Origin: Tannerellaceae bacterium
Lineage (GTDB): Bacteria; Bacteroidota; Bacteroidia; Bacteroidales; Tannerellaceae
Direction: 5' to 3'
Length of the DNA: 62,905 nt
Assembly: GCA_021201865.1 (NCBI GenBank)
Contig: JAJQEE010000166.1
Span: 1-62,905, forward strand
In this document: piece by piece, positions 29,520 through 37,169 of the stretch
Layout: the number at the start of each line of letters is the position of its first letter
Position numbering within the stretch: the stretch's first letter is position 1
Notes under the pieces: model-generated
Databases searched by the model: none
What the model was told of the DNA's origin: nothing
The model's input: only the letters and a program-made list of their open reading frames with translations
Position numbers and translations under genes: made by a program

Positions 29520-30803
29520 ATGATCTCAACCATGAAAGCGCTTTTTTCCTCTGAACTAAAAAGGAATGCATTCCGGTTATTATCCGCCAATGTGCTCTCA
29601 CAGTTTATTGGATTGGCGGTTTATCCTGTCGTTACCCGATTGTATTCTCCGGAAGAATTCGGTCTTTTCAATATTTTTACCACTTTGTGCGGAATCCTGT
29701 TTGTACTCTCCACTGCACGGTATGAGTATGCGATCGTATTACCCAGGTCAACGAAAGATGCAGCAGCTCTTGTCCGTTTATGTATGCGAATAGCCTTCCT
29801 GTTCTCCCTGATCCTGCTCCTGCTGATTATCGTGTTTCATACCCAAATCTTAGCACTTTTTCATATGGAATCGTTAGGAATACTACTTTATCTGGTTCCT
29901 CTACTTGTTGTTTTGAATGCAGCGGGCCTGACCTGTATGTACTGGTTTAATAGGCTAAAGAAATTTAATCTGGTCGGACGCTACTGGATGAGTCAGAATA
30001 TAGTGAACAGTTCACTAAAGGTTGTGCTGGGAGCGATGAAATACACTGGATCCGGTTTGATCTATTCCTATTTTGCCGGATTTCTCGCGGCGGTATGTTC
30101 TTTCTTTTTATTTGTAAATAACGAAAAAAGCATCCGTTTATGGATCAGTGTCCGACAGGAACAGATCCGGAAAGTGGCAAAGGTCTATCAAAACTATCCT
30201 AAATATAACCTGTTGCATGCACTTACGAATATTGTATCTACCGGCTTTCCGATCCTGATTTTCGGACATTTTTTCGGAAATGAGATCGTTGGATATTATG
30301 GTCTTGCCTTTTTGATCGGTTTTCGTCCTATCAATCTGGTCACGACCTCTTTATACCAGGTCCTTTATCAGAAAATATCCGATCTCTGTAATAAGCGACA
30401 GCCTGTTTACTCCCTGTTTAAACGTTTTTGCATACAAGCCACAGGAGTGCTGCTTCCTTCTTTTATTCTGATCTATTTTATCTCCACTCCGGTAATCCGT
30501 TACCTGTTTGGGGCAGATTGGATAGAGGCCGCCTCCATCCTGAAAATATTACTTCCCTGGTTAGGAGCCTGTTTTATTTCCGGGATCTTTGAATTTATCC
30601 CTTTTTTATTTTCCCGGCAGCGAAAAGCACTGAGTATAGAAATATGCTATGCCTTATCCCGCCTTTCTGCTATTTTTATCGGAGTATATATGAATGACTT
30701 CTATATAAGTCTGATGGCCTATGCATCTATAAGTTTCTTCTTTAAAGTCTATCAATGGGTTTGGTATCGGAAGTTAGTACGAAGCTATGAACGTAGTCGT
30801 TAA
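29520..30803 (+). CDS. Polysaccharide flippase (Wzx/PST family)
   Basis: 427 residues with about 12 membrane helices. The N-terminus (RLLSANVLSQFIGLAVYPVV and TRLYSPEEFGLFNIF) is characteristic of the oligosaccharide flippase/MATE-like superfamily. It moves lipid-linked glycan units across the inner membrane. The start codon abuts the EnvC stop. The gene is followed 16 bp later by an asparagine-synthase-like gene, suggesting the pair contributes to a surface glycan. The substrate is unknown. Confidence 0.85.
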   Translation: MISTMKALFSSELKRNAFRLLSANVLSQFIGLAVYPVVTRLYSPEEFGLFNIFTTLCGILFVLSTARYEYAIVLPRSTKDAAALVRLCMRIAFLFSLILLLLIIVFHTQILALFHMESLGILLYLVPLLVVLNAAGLTCMYWFNRLKKFNLVGRYWMSQNIVNSSLKVVLGAMKYTGSGLIYSYFAGFLAAVCSFFLFVNNEKSIRLWISVRQEQIRKVAKVYQNYPKYNLLHALTNIVSTGFPILIFGHFFGNEIVGYYGLAFLIGFRPINLVTTSLYQVLYQKISDLCNKRQPVYSLFKRFCIQATGVLLPSFILIYFISTPVIRYLFGADWIEAASILKILLPWLGACFISGIFEFIPFLFSRQRKALSIEICYALSRLSAIFIGVYMNDFYISLMAYASISFFFKVYQWVWYRKLVRSYERSR

Positions 30804-30819
30804 AAGATAAATTTGTTTT

Positions 30820-32385
30820 ATGAATATACACCTAATCTATCATGAGGGTTCAAGCTGGTATTCGGAAGGGAATATACATGTAAAAGGAAGAGTTTTCAAT
30901 TCTTCCGGGCAACTCCTGTATGGAAAGAGTTTGTGGAATTGGTTTGCAGATGTCACGGAAGAAGCAGATTTCCTTTGTAAGATTCGGGAATTAAATGGAG
31001 CTTTTTCTGTAGTGATGGAAGATAAAACGAATGGAATCGTCCGGGTAGCCGTAGACAGGCTCCGGAATTTTCCGCTTTTATATACTCAGGAAGGTCATAC
31101 ATTTTTAATTTCGGATAGTATAGATAAATTGAGTCAGGTATCCCGGAAAACAACGATGGATCCGGAAGCGGAAAATTGTTTACGTTCGTTTGGATATACA
31201 CTGGGCAGGAGTACATTGATAAAAGACATCTATCAACTGAGAGGAGGAGAATATCTTTTGTTTGATGGAACAAAATATAAAACCGGCTTTTACCGGGAAA
31301 TACCCACTCTGCAGTTTGAAGGTGAATATAAAGCGGAACTGAAAAAACTATTCCTGAAACTGGGGAAACGGATATGTACAGCTTTGGAGGGCAGACCGGT
31401 TGCTCTTCCTTTAAGCGGCGGATGGGATTCCCGTATCATCGCCCTCCTGCTTAAATTAAACGGGTATAAAGATGTCTTTTGTTTTACCTATGGTAATCCG
31501 GATCAATCCGAAGCCTACAGATCGGAAAAGATCGCCGGGAAATTAGGTTATTCGTGGCATATAATAGATTATCATCCGTTTCTGAAAGAGAACTATCTGC
31601 ATACGGAGAGTTTCCGGAAATATGTGGATTGGGTAGGGAATGGAATCTCCTTCCCTTATTTGCAGGAATACTTTGCCGCACGTTATCTCAAAGAAGAAAT
31701 GAAACTTTCTTCCCGGACTATATTCCTTCCGGGCCATTCCGGTGATGCCTTAGGAGGAAGTCACTTTTTCCCGGATATGGAACATTTCTCTTCGCTGATG
31801 GACTATGCTCATAAGAATTACCGGAGAAATGGTCGTTTATTGCTACATTCTTCTAAAGACAAGCAGGCTGTTTTACAGTGTATGGTCAACCACATTTCAC
31901 CGGAAAGAAAAGTCTTGACTCATCTACTGCATGATTATTGGCTGACGGAAGAAAGGCAGACCAAGCAAATTGTAAACAGTGCTAAAGTCTGGAACTATTT
32001 TGGATATGAATATATGCTTCCTTTATGGGATGAAGAATTGACTACCTGCTGTCTTTCGCTACCTTTTGAGTGTCGCTTATATAAGAAAGTATATAATGAA
32101 GTATTGGAGGAATTGTTTTTGGAAAATGATCTTCTTTTGGAAAACGAGTCCGCTGCTATTTACACAGCCCGGCAGAAAAAAGCTTTTTTCAGGCAACGAA
32201 TAAAAACTTATATAGGGTTCTTTCTTCGTTTTTTTCCTAAAAAGGACCGGTATGATTTCTTTTATTTTGAAGAATTGCTGGAACCTATACGACAGGAACT
32301 ACCTCCTATTCCTGCCAATGAACTGAATGCATGGCTTTCAGCCTGGTATGCTTTCTATTTTAAGAACAAGCTGGAAAATCTATAA
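30820..32385 (+). CDS. Asparagine-synthase-like protein lacking the glutaminase Cys
   Basis: 521 residues. The N-terminal part (1-170) resembles the Ntn glutaminase domain, with ELNGAFSVV and VDRLRNFPLLY, but starts MNIHL, so the essential N-terminal Cys is absent. The C-terminal ATP pyrophosphatase domain has the PP-loop SGGWDS at 199-204. Such proteins may use free ammonia or modify a sugar acid or lipid, as some O-antigen amidotransferases do. It lies next to a flippase, so a surface-glycan role is inferred. Its 3' end overlaps the convergent M20 gene by six bases. Confidence 0.8.
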   Translation: MNIHLIYHEGSSWYSEGNIHVKGRVFNSSGQLLYGKSLWNWFADVTEEADFLCKIRELNGAFSVVMEDKTNGIVRVAVDRLRNFPLLYTQEGHTFLISDSIDKLSQVSRKTTMDPEAENCLRSFGYTLGRSTLIKDIYQLRGGEYLLFDGTKYKTGFYREIPTLQFEGEYKAELKKLFLKLGKRICTALEGRPVALPLSGGWDSRIIALLLKLNGYKDVFCFTYGNPDQSEAYRSEKIAGKLGYSWHIIDYHPFLKENYLHTESFRKYVDWVGNGISFPYLQEYFAARYLKEEMKLSSRTIFLPGHSGDALGGSHFFPDMEHFSSLMDYAHKNYRRNGRLLLHSSKDKQAVLQCMVNHISPERKVLTHLLHDYWLTEERQTKQIVNSAKVWNYFGYEYMLPLWDEELTTCCLSLPFECRLYKKVYNEVLEELFLENDLLLENESAAIYTARQKKAFFRQRIKTYIGFFLRFFPKKDRYDFFYFEELLEPIRQELPPIPANELNAWLSAWYAFYFKNKLENL

Positions 32386-33435
32386 TATCAGCCCATTCAA
32401 AAGTTTTACATAGGTTTCAATAGCTTCCCGTATTTCCATCTGGTAGATAAATTCATCCGCTGTATGGGAACGGCACGATTCTCCCGGACCGATCTTTACC
32501 GAAGGGAACGGCATCAGTGCCTGGTCACTCAGGGTAGGGGAGCCGAATGGGATTTTACCTAATAGCAAAGTCCGTTGAACAAACGGATGATCCATCTCCG
32601 TCCGGGTAGAGTTCAACCGGAAGCTTCTCGCTTTTACTTCACAGTCAACCTGTGCCTGTATAAGCTCAAAGAGTTGTTTGTTCGAATAAAATTCATTGGT
32701 ACGGATGTCCACCGTGAATTCACAACGGTCCGGAATGACATTGTGTTGGGTTCCTCCCTGAATAATCGTCACACTCATTTTCACCGGCCCTAAAAAGTCA
32801 CTTTGTTCAGGAAATAGGTAACTGTTAAACCATTGAATGTCCTTCATTGCCAGTGTAATTGCATTCCTGCCTTCATTCCTGGCGGCATGTCCCGACTGTC
32901 CTTTACTAACACAATCCAGTACCATAAGCCCCTTTTCCGCAATCGCAGGTTGCAGCCCGGTCGGTTCGCCCACAATCACAAAATGGACCGGTGGGAGTTC
33001 AGATAGTACACTTTCCAGTCCGTTTTTTCCGGAAACCTCCTCTTCACAGGAGGCCAGGAAGATCAGGTTATAAGGCTGCTCTGTGGCAGAAAGGATCGAA
33101 AAGGCTTCATACAGAGAGACTACACTTGCCCCCGCGTCGTTACTACCCAACCCGTATATTTTTTCATCATCTGATTCCTGTGGATCAAACGGGTCCCGGC
33201 TCCATCCGGTAACCGGTTTAACCGTATCTATATGTGAGTTTAACAAGATCGTTTGCTTATTTAGGTCAAAGCCGGGAGCCACTATCCATAAATTATTCCC
33301 TTTCCGTTTCACCGAATGACCGGCTGTTTCCCACCGTTGTTGCAGAAAATCGGCTACTTCCTGTTCTTCCCTGCTGAAGGAGGGCCGGGAGATCATTCCC
33401 TTTAATAGGTCAATGGCTTCGTAGTATGGTTCCAT
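32380..33435 (-). CDS. M20 family metallo-hydrolase (ArgE/DapE-like)
   Basis: 351 residues with the dinuclear zinc M20 signature: LLNSHIDTVKP (His-x-Asp), LGSNDAGASV (bridging Asp), ASCEEEVSG (catalytic Glu pair), IVGEPTG and C-terminal SHTADEFI. In Bacteroidetes this subfamily is the acyl-ornithine/acyl-citrulline deacylase of an unusual arginine pathway that uses N-succinyl intermediates, but the N-acyl preference cannot be told from this sequence. It is 4 bp downstream of ribF and probably co-transcribed. Confidence 0.8.
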   Translation of the reverse strand: MEPYYEAIDLLKGMISRPSFSREEQEVADFLQQRWETAGHSVKRKGNNLWIVAPGFDLNKQTILLNSHIDTVKPVTGWSRDPFDPQESDDEKIYGLGSNDAGASVVSLYEAFSILSATEQPYNLIFLASCEEEVSGKNGLESVLSELPPVHFVIVGEPTGLQPAIAEKGLMVLDCVSKGQSGHAARNEGRNAITLAMKDIQWFNSYLFPEQSDFLGPVKMSVTIIQGGTQHNVIPDRCEFTVDIRTNEFYSNKQLFELIQAQVDCEVKARSFRLNSTRTEMDHPFVQRTLLLGKIPFGSPTLSDQALMPFPSVKIGPGESCRSHTADEFIYQMEIREAIETYVKLLNGLIL

Positions 33436-33439
33436 AATC

Positions 33440-34372
33440 TTATTTTTTATCCGTTAACAACCGGATCACAGCCTCCCGGTCTATGATTAATTGATGCTTT
33501 AATGCTTCCAGCGAATTAAACTTAATATCTCCGCGGACGTGATAAATAAAAGAGACGGTGATCTGTTTGTTATAAATATCTCCGGTGAAATCGAAAATAT
33601 TTACCTCTAACGTCGTATGATCACCATTTTCCAAAGTGGGTCGCTTCCCTATATAAAGCATTCCTTTATACTGCTTCTGGTCAATCTCTACCCAAACCGC
33701 ATATACCCCGGTACCAGGCACTACCTTATAGGACTCATCCACCGCAATATTCGCCGTTGGAAATCCCAGGGTTCTTCCGATCTTATATCCTTTGACAATA
33801 TGCCCTTTAAGATGATAAGGATATGTGAGCAGACGGGCGGCTTCTTCTACCTGACAGAGAGATAATTGCCTTCTTATTTCTGAAGAGCTGACCGTTGTGT
33901 TCCCACTATCATAAACTGTTGCTTCCCTGACCTCCATGCCGCATTCCTTTCCATATTGCCGGTACTGGGAAAAACCATCGAGGCGGTTGTGACCGAAACG
34001 ATGATCGTAACCAATCAACAAGGTGTGCACCTGAAAATCCTGATGGAGGACGAATATCATAAATTCCCTGGCGCTTAGGTTGGCTAATTCTACGGTGAAA
34101 TCCAGCATAATGCAATAATCTATTCCGGTAGTAGCCAGATGCTCCAGCTTTTCTTCTAATGAGTTGAGCAATTTCGGTTGGTAATCGGAATGTAGGACAG
34201 CCCGGGGATGGATCGGAAACGTAATGACAGCAGAAGGGATTCCCTCTTTGCGGGATATGTAGATCATCTCCTCAATAAGGAAACGGTGCCCCACATGGAC
34301 TCCGTCAAAGAACCCGATGGTAGCCACAAACTGCTTATGGGGTATCTCTTTTTTATCTTTTATCAGGATCAT
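33440..34372 (-). CDS. ribF: Bifunctional riboflavin kinase/FMN adenylyltransferase
   Basis: 310 residues. The N-terminal nucleotidyltransferase half has FDGVHVGHR (HxGH-like motif) and the C-terminal riboflavin kinase half has GRTLGFPTANI and GVYAVWV. The enzyme makes FMN and FAD from riboflavin. It is the first gene of a minus-strand pair with the M20 enzyme. A TAccTTTG element is 22 bp upstream. No FMN riboswitch-like leader is visible, since the leader is very short. Confidence 0.96.
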   Translation of the reverse strand: MILIKDKKEIPHKQFVATIGFFDGVHVGHRFLIEEMIYISRKEGIPSAVITFPIHPRAVLHSDYQPKLLNSLEEKLEHLATTGIDYCIMLDFTVELANLSAREFMIFVLHQDFQVHTLLIGYDHRFGHNRLDGFSQYRQYGKECGMEVREATVYDSGNTTVSSSEIRRQLSLCQVEEAARLLTYPYHLKGHIVKGYKIGRTLGFPTANIAVDESYKVVPGTGVYAVWVEIDQKQYKGMLYIGKRPTLENGDHTTLEVNIFDFTGDIYNKQITVSFIYHVRGDIKFNSLEALKHQLIIDREAVIRLLTDKK

Positions 34373-34393
34373 CTGGTTCCGTCACTTTTTCTG

Positions 34394-34401
34394 CAAAGGT
34401 A
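34394..34401 (-). promoter_or_regulatory. -7 element for ribF
   Basis: Minus-strand TACCTTTG matches TAnnTTTG, 22 bp before the ATG at 34372. Confidence 0.55.
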
Positions 34402-34573
34402 CATGAATAACCACAAAAATAAAACAGTGTGAAAAGATATCTTAATAGGGGAAAAATGGTCTCACAAATGTTAAATTTAGCACATTTTAATTCGAGTATG
34501 TAAAGTTTTATGTTGTGTAACACTTTTTGGCAATAAAAGGTTCACCACTTAACATATATTAGTCGTAAAACTA

Positions 34574-34604
34574 TTGACAAAAGCCTTCTGTTAGTATATC
34601 TTTG
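34574..34604 (+). promoter_or_regulatory. Promoter upstream of the long glyS leader
   Basis: TTGACA (TTG at 34574-34576) and TATCTTTG (34597-34604) are separated by 20 bp, a good Bacteroidetes -33/-7 pair. It lies about 320 bp before the glyS start. A second, weaker candidate is TTACTTTG around 34873-34881, close to the gene. The region 34373-34923 holds no intact ORF. Confidence 0.65.
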
Positions 34605-34655
34605 TACTGTAGTTTTTCATAATAGTATTAGATTTAAGGTTAACAAAGTTTGGTT

Positions 34656-34688
34656 AGGGGTTGTCGGGAGACACCCCTTAATTTTTTC
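34656..34688 (+). terminator. Hairpin plus U-tract within the glyS leader
   Basis: AGGGGTTGTC pairs with GACACCCCT with one bulged base around a GGGA loop, then TAATTTTTT follows. It lies only about 50 bp after the strong promoter and 230 bp before glyS. It could end a small RNA of about 70-80 nt or act as an attenuator. Confidence 0.6.
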
Positions 34689-34923
34689 TATACCTTCCTA
34701 TAAACTTTCAAAGATACAATTAATTTTTTTATGCTGCTTTTTTCAGGACTTATTAGATCTCCTCCCTCTGTGCCGGGAACACGGGTGCCGTGATTTCTAC
34801 CGGTTCTTATTAAATTTATTTGTTTATGTGATTAAAGATGAGGCCGGAGAGTGTCCATTTGCTAAAAAAATTACTTACTTTGTGACCCTTAATGTTTCGA
34901 ATTTTAATTTATTGCATACACAT

Positions 34924-36468
34924 ATGGCACAGGATGATGTTTTTAAGAAATTAGTTTCACATTGTAAAGAATATGGTTTTGTTTTCCCTTCTTCTGAGAT
35001 CTATGACGGTTTAGGCGCTGTGTATGATTATGGACAGAATGGTGTGGAACTGAAAAACAATATAAAGAAATACTGGTGGGATAGTATGACCCTTTTACAT
35101 GAAAATGTAGTTGGGATCGATTCTGCTATTTTTATGCACCCGACTATCTGGAAAGCTTCCGGACATGTGGATGCGTTTAATGATCCGTTGATCGATAACA
35201 AAGATTCTAAAAAACGCTACCGGGCAGATGTGCTTATCGAAGACTATTTGGCAAAAATCGATGAAAAGATAGAGAAAGAGGTAGCGAAAGCGGCAAAACG
35301 TTTCGGGGAAACCTTTGATGAAGCTCAGTTCCGTGCGACCAATGGCCGTGTGCTGGAACAGCAGGCGAAACGGGATGAAGTGCATACCCGCTTTGCACAG
35401 GCTCTGAATGATGCTAACCTCGAAGAACTACGTCAGATCATTCTGGACTGTGAAATTGTGTGTCCGATTTCCGGTAGCCGTAACTGGACGGAAGTTCGTC
35501 AGTTCAATCTCATGTTCTCTACAGAAATGGGGTCTACCGCAGACGGAGCGATGAAAGTTTATCTTCGTCCGGAAACAGCGCAGGGTATTTTTGTGAATTT
35601 CCTGAATGTGCAGAAAACGGGACGTATGAAAGTACCTTTCGGTATCGCTCAGATTGGTAAAGCCTTCCGGAATGAGATCGTGGCCCGTCAGTTTATTTTC
35701 CGTATGCGGGAGTTCGAACAGATGGAAATGCAATTCTTTGTTCGTCCGGGTGACGAGATGGACTGGTTCAATACCTGGAAAGAGTTCCGTTTGAAATGGC
35801 ATAAAGCCATGGGACTGGGCGATGAAAAATATCGCTACCATGATCATGATAAACTGGCTCATTATGCCAACGCGGCAACGGATATTGAGTTCCAGATGCC
35901 TTTCGGGTTTAAGGAAGTAGAGGGTATCCATAGCCGTACAGACTTTGACCTGAGCCAACATGAAAAATATTCAGGTAAAAAAGTACAATACTTTGATCCT
36001 GAACTGAACAAAAGCTATACTCCCTATGTGGTTGAAACTTCTATCGGTGTAGACCGTGTATTCCTGAGTATACTTGCCGGATCTTTCTGTGAAGAAAAAC
36101 TGGAAAATGGTGAAACCCGCGTGGTTCTGAAATTACCGGCTGCTTTGGCACCTGTAAAACTCGCTGTCATGCCATTGGTGAAAAAAGATGGTCTTCCTGA
36201 GAAGGCGCAGGAGATTATCAATGCCCTTCGTTTTGATTTTCGTTGCCAGTACGATGAAAAGGATTCAATAGGAAAACGTTACCGCCGTCAGGATGCGATC
36301 GGTACTCCTTATTGTATTACGGTGGATCATGATACCCTGAAAGATAATTGTGTAACGATCCGTTTCCGTGACAGCATGGAGCAGGAACGGGTAAGTATTG
36401 ATCAGTTGCAATCTGTTATCTCAGAAAAAGTAAGTATGAAAAACTTATTGAAGAAAATAACCGAATAA
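34924..36468 (+). CDS. glyS: Glycyl-tRNA synthetase (homodimeric class II)
   Basis: 514 residues from the ATG at 34924 (MAQDDVFKKLVSHCKEYGFV). The upstream frame to 34828 only adds a non-conserved leader. It has the class II core: motif 1 region GAVYDYGQNG and PTIWKASGHVDAF, motif 2 RPETAQGIFVNF / GKAFRNE, and motif 3 GVDRVFLSIL. An anticodon-binding domain occupies the last about 100 residues. It charges tRNA-Gly. The FKBP gene follows 8 bp after the stop. Confidence 0.97.
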   Translation: MAQDDVFKKLVSHCKEYGFVFPSSEIYDGLGAVYDYGQNGVELKNNIKKYWWDSMTLLHENVVGIDSAIFMHPTIWKASGHVDAFNDPLIDNKDSKKRYRADVLIEDYLAKIDEKIEKEVAKAAKRFGETFDEAQFRATNGRVLEQQAKRDEVHTRFAQALNDANLEELRQIILDCEIVCPISGSRNWTEVRQFNLMFSTEMGSTADGAMKVYLRPETAQGIFVNFLNVQKTGRMKVPFGIAQIGKAFRNEIVARQFIFRMREFEQMEMQFFVRPGDEMDWFNTWKEFRLKWHKAMGLGDEKYRYHDHDKLAHYANAATDIEFQMPFGFKEVEGIHSRTDFDLSQHEKYSGKKVQYFDPELNKSYTPYVVETSIGVDRVFLSILAGSFCEEKLENGETRVVLKLPAALAPVKLAVMPLVKKDGLPEKAQEIINALRFDFRCQYDEKDSIGKRYRRQDAIGTPYCITVDHDTLKDNCVTIRFRDSMEQERVSIDQLQSVISEKVSMKNLLKKITE

Positions 36469-36476
36469 ACAGCGAT

Positions 36477-37001
36477 ATGAAAAAATATTTGTATTTATTT
36501 CTTATTCTCCTTTCCGCAGGTGTCTTATTTTCCTGTGGAGATGATGATGATGACATTGCAGTGGATGAAGAGTGGAAAGTACTGAACGATACAGCCTTTC
36601 AGGAGATTGCCAATAATCCGGACTATACCCGGCTCCAGTCTTTGAACAATAATGGATTTATCTATTATAAAGTATTGACAGAAGGGACTGGTACTAAAAA
36701 AATTTATTATAATAGTACGGTGGATGTCTATTATAAAGGGTGGTTCATTGATGGAACAGTTTTTGATGAAAAATTGGAGGAATATGCCGTTCCTGCCACT
36801 TGGACAGTTAACAGCCGTATACCTGGTTGGATAACAGCTCTACAATATATGGTTGAAGGAGATGAATGGGAGATTTGTATACCCCAGCAATTAGCTTATG
36901 GATCTGTTGGTTTTAAAGATAATAGCGGGAATGTGGTTATCAAACCTTATTCAACGTTGATATTCAGTCTAAAGGTCGTTGGTGTTACAGATCCGGAATA
37001 A
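36477..37001 (+). CDS. FKBP-type peptidyl-prolyl isomerase lipoprotein
   Basis: 174 residues. The lipobox is LFSC with Cys20 followed by an unusual acidic stretch GDDDDD. The C-terminal FKBP domain (about 65-172) has VDVYYKGWFIDGTVFDE, ALQYMVEGDEWEICIPQQLAYG and a final beta strand. It probably catalyses prolyl isomerisation at the outer membrane or periplasmic face. It is translated with glyS (8-bp gap) and ended by the hairpin at 37023. Confidence 0.9.
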   Translation: MKKYLYLFLILLSAGVLFSCGDDDDDIAVDEEWKVLNDTAFQEIANNPDYTRLQSLNNNGFIYYKVLTEGTGTKKIYYNSTVDVYYKGWFIDGTVFDEKLEEYAVPATWTVNSRIPGWITALQYMVEGDEWEICIPQQLAYGSVGFKDNSGNVVIKPYSTLIFSLKVVGVTDPE

Positions 37002-37022
37002 TTAATATAAATATATAGAAGG

Positions 37023-37063
37023 AAAGCGGGAAACAAGATTTTAAATTGTTCCCCGCTTTTTTA
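37023..37063 (+). terminator. Intrinsic terminator after glyS-FKBP
   Basis: AAAGCGGGAAACAA pairs with TTGTTCCCCGCTTT with one mismatch around a 9-nt loop, followed by T6. It ends the glyS-FKBP transcript. Confidence 0.85.
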
Positions 37064-37130
37064 TTGTCAGAAGAAGTTATTTCCGTTTAATTACTTTAAT
37101 ATCTATCACTTCCGTAACTGCTTTTTTCAC

Positions 37131-37138
37131 TATATTTG
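37131..37138 (+). promoter_or_regulatory. -7 element for the topoisomerase IV gene
   Basis: TATATTTG matches TAnnTTTG 32 bp before the ATG at 37170. Confidence 0.55.
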
Positions 37139-37169
37139 CGTTGTACGCTTAAAGTAGCGATTGAATTAT

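Noticed and set aside
34660-34923. T-box or classical riboswitch in the glyS leader
   Set aside because: No T-box AGGGUGG-type bulge or other known riboswitch core could be recognised.
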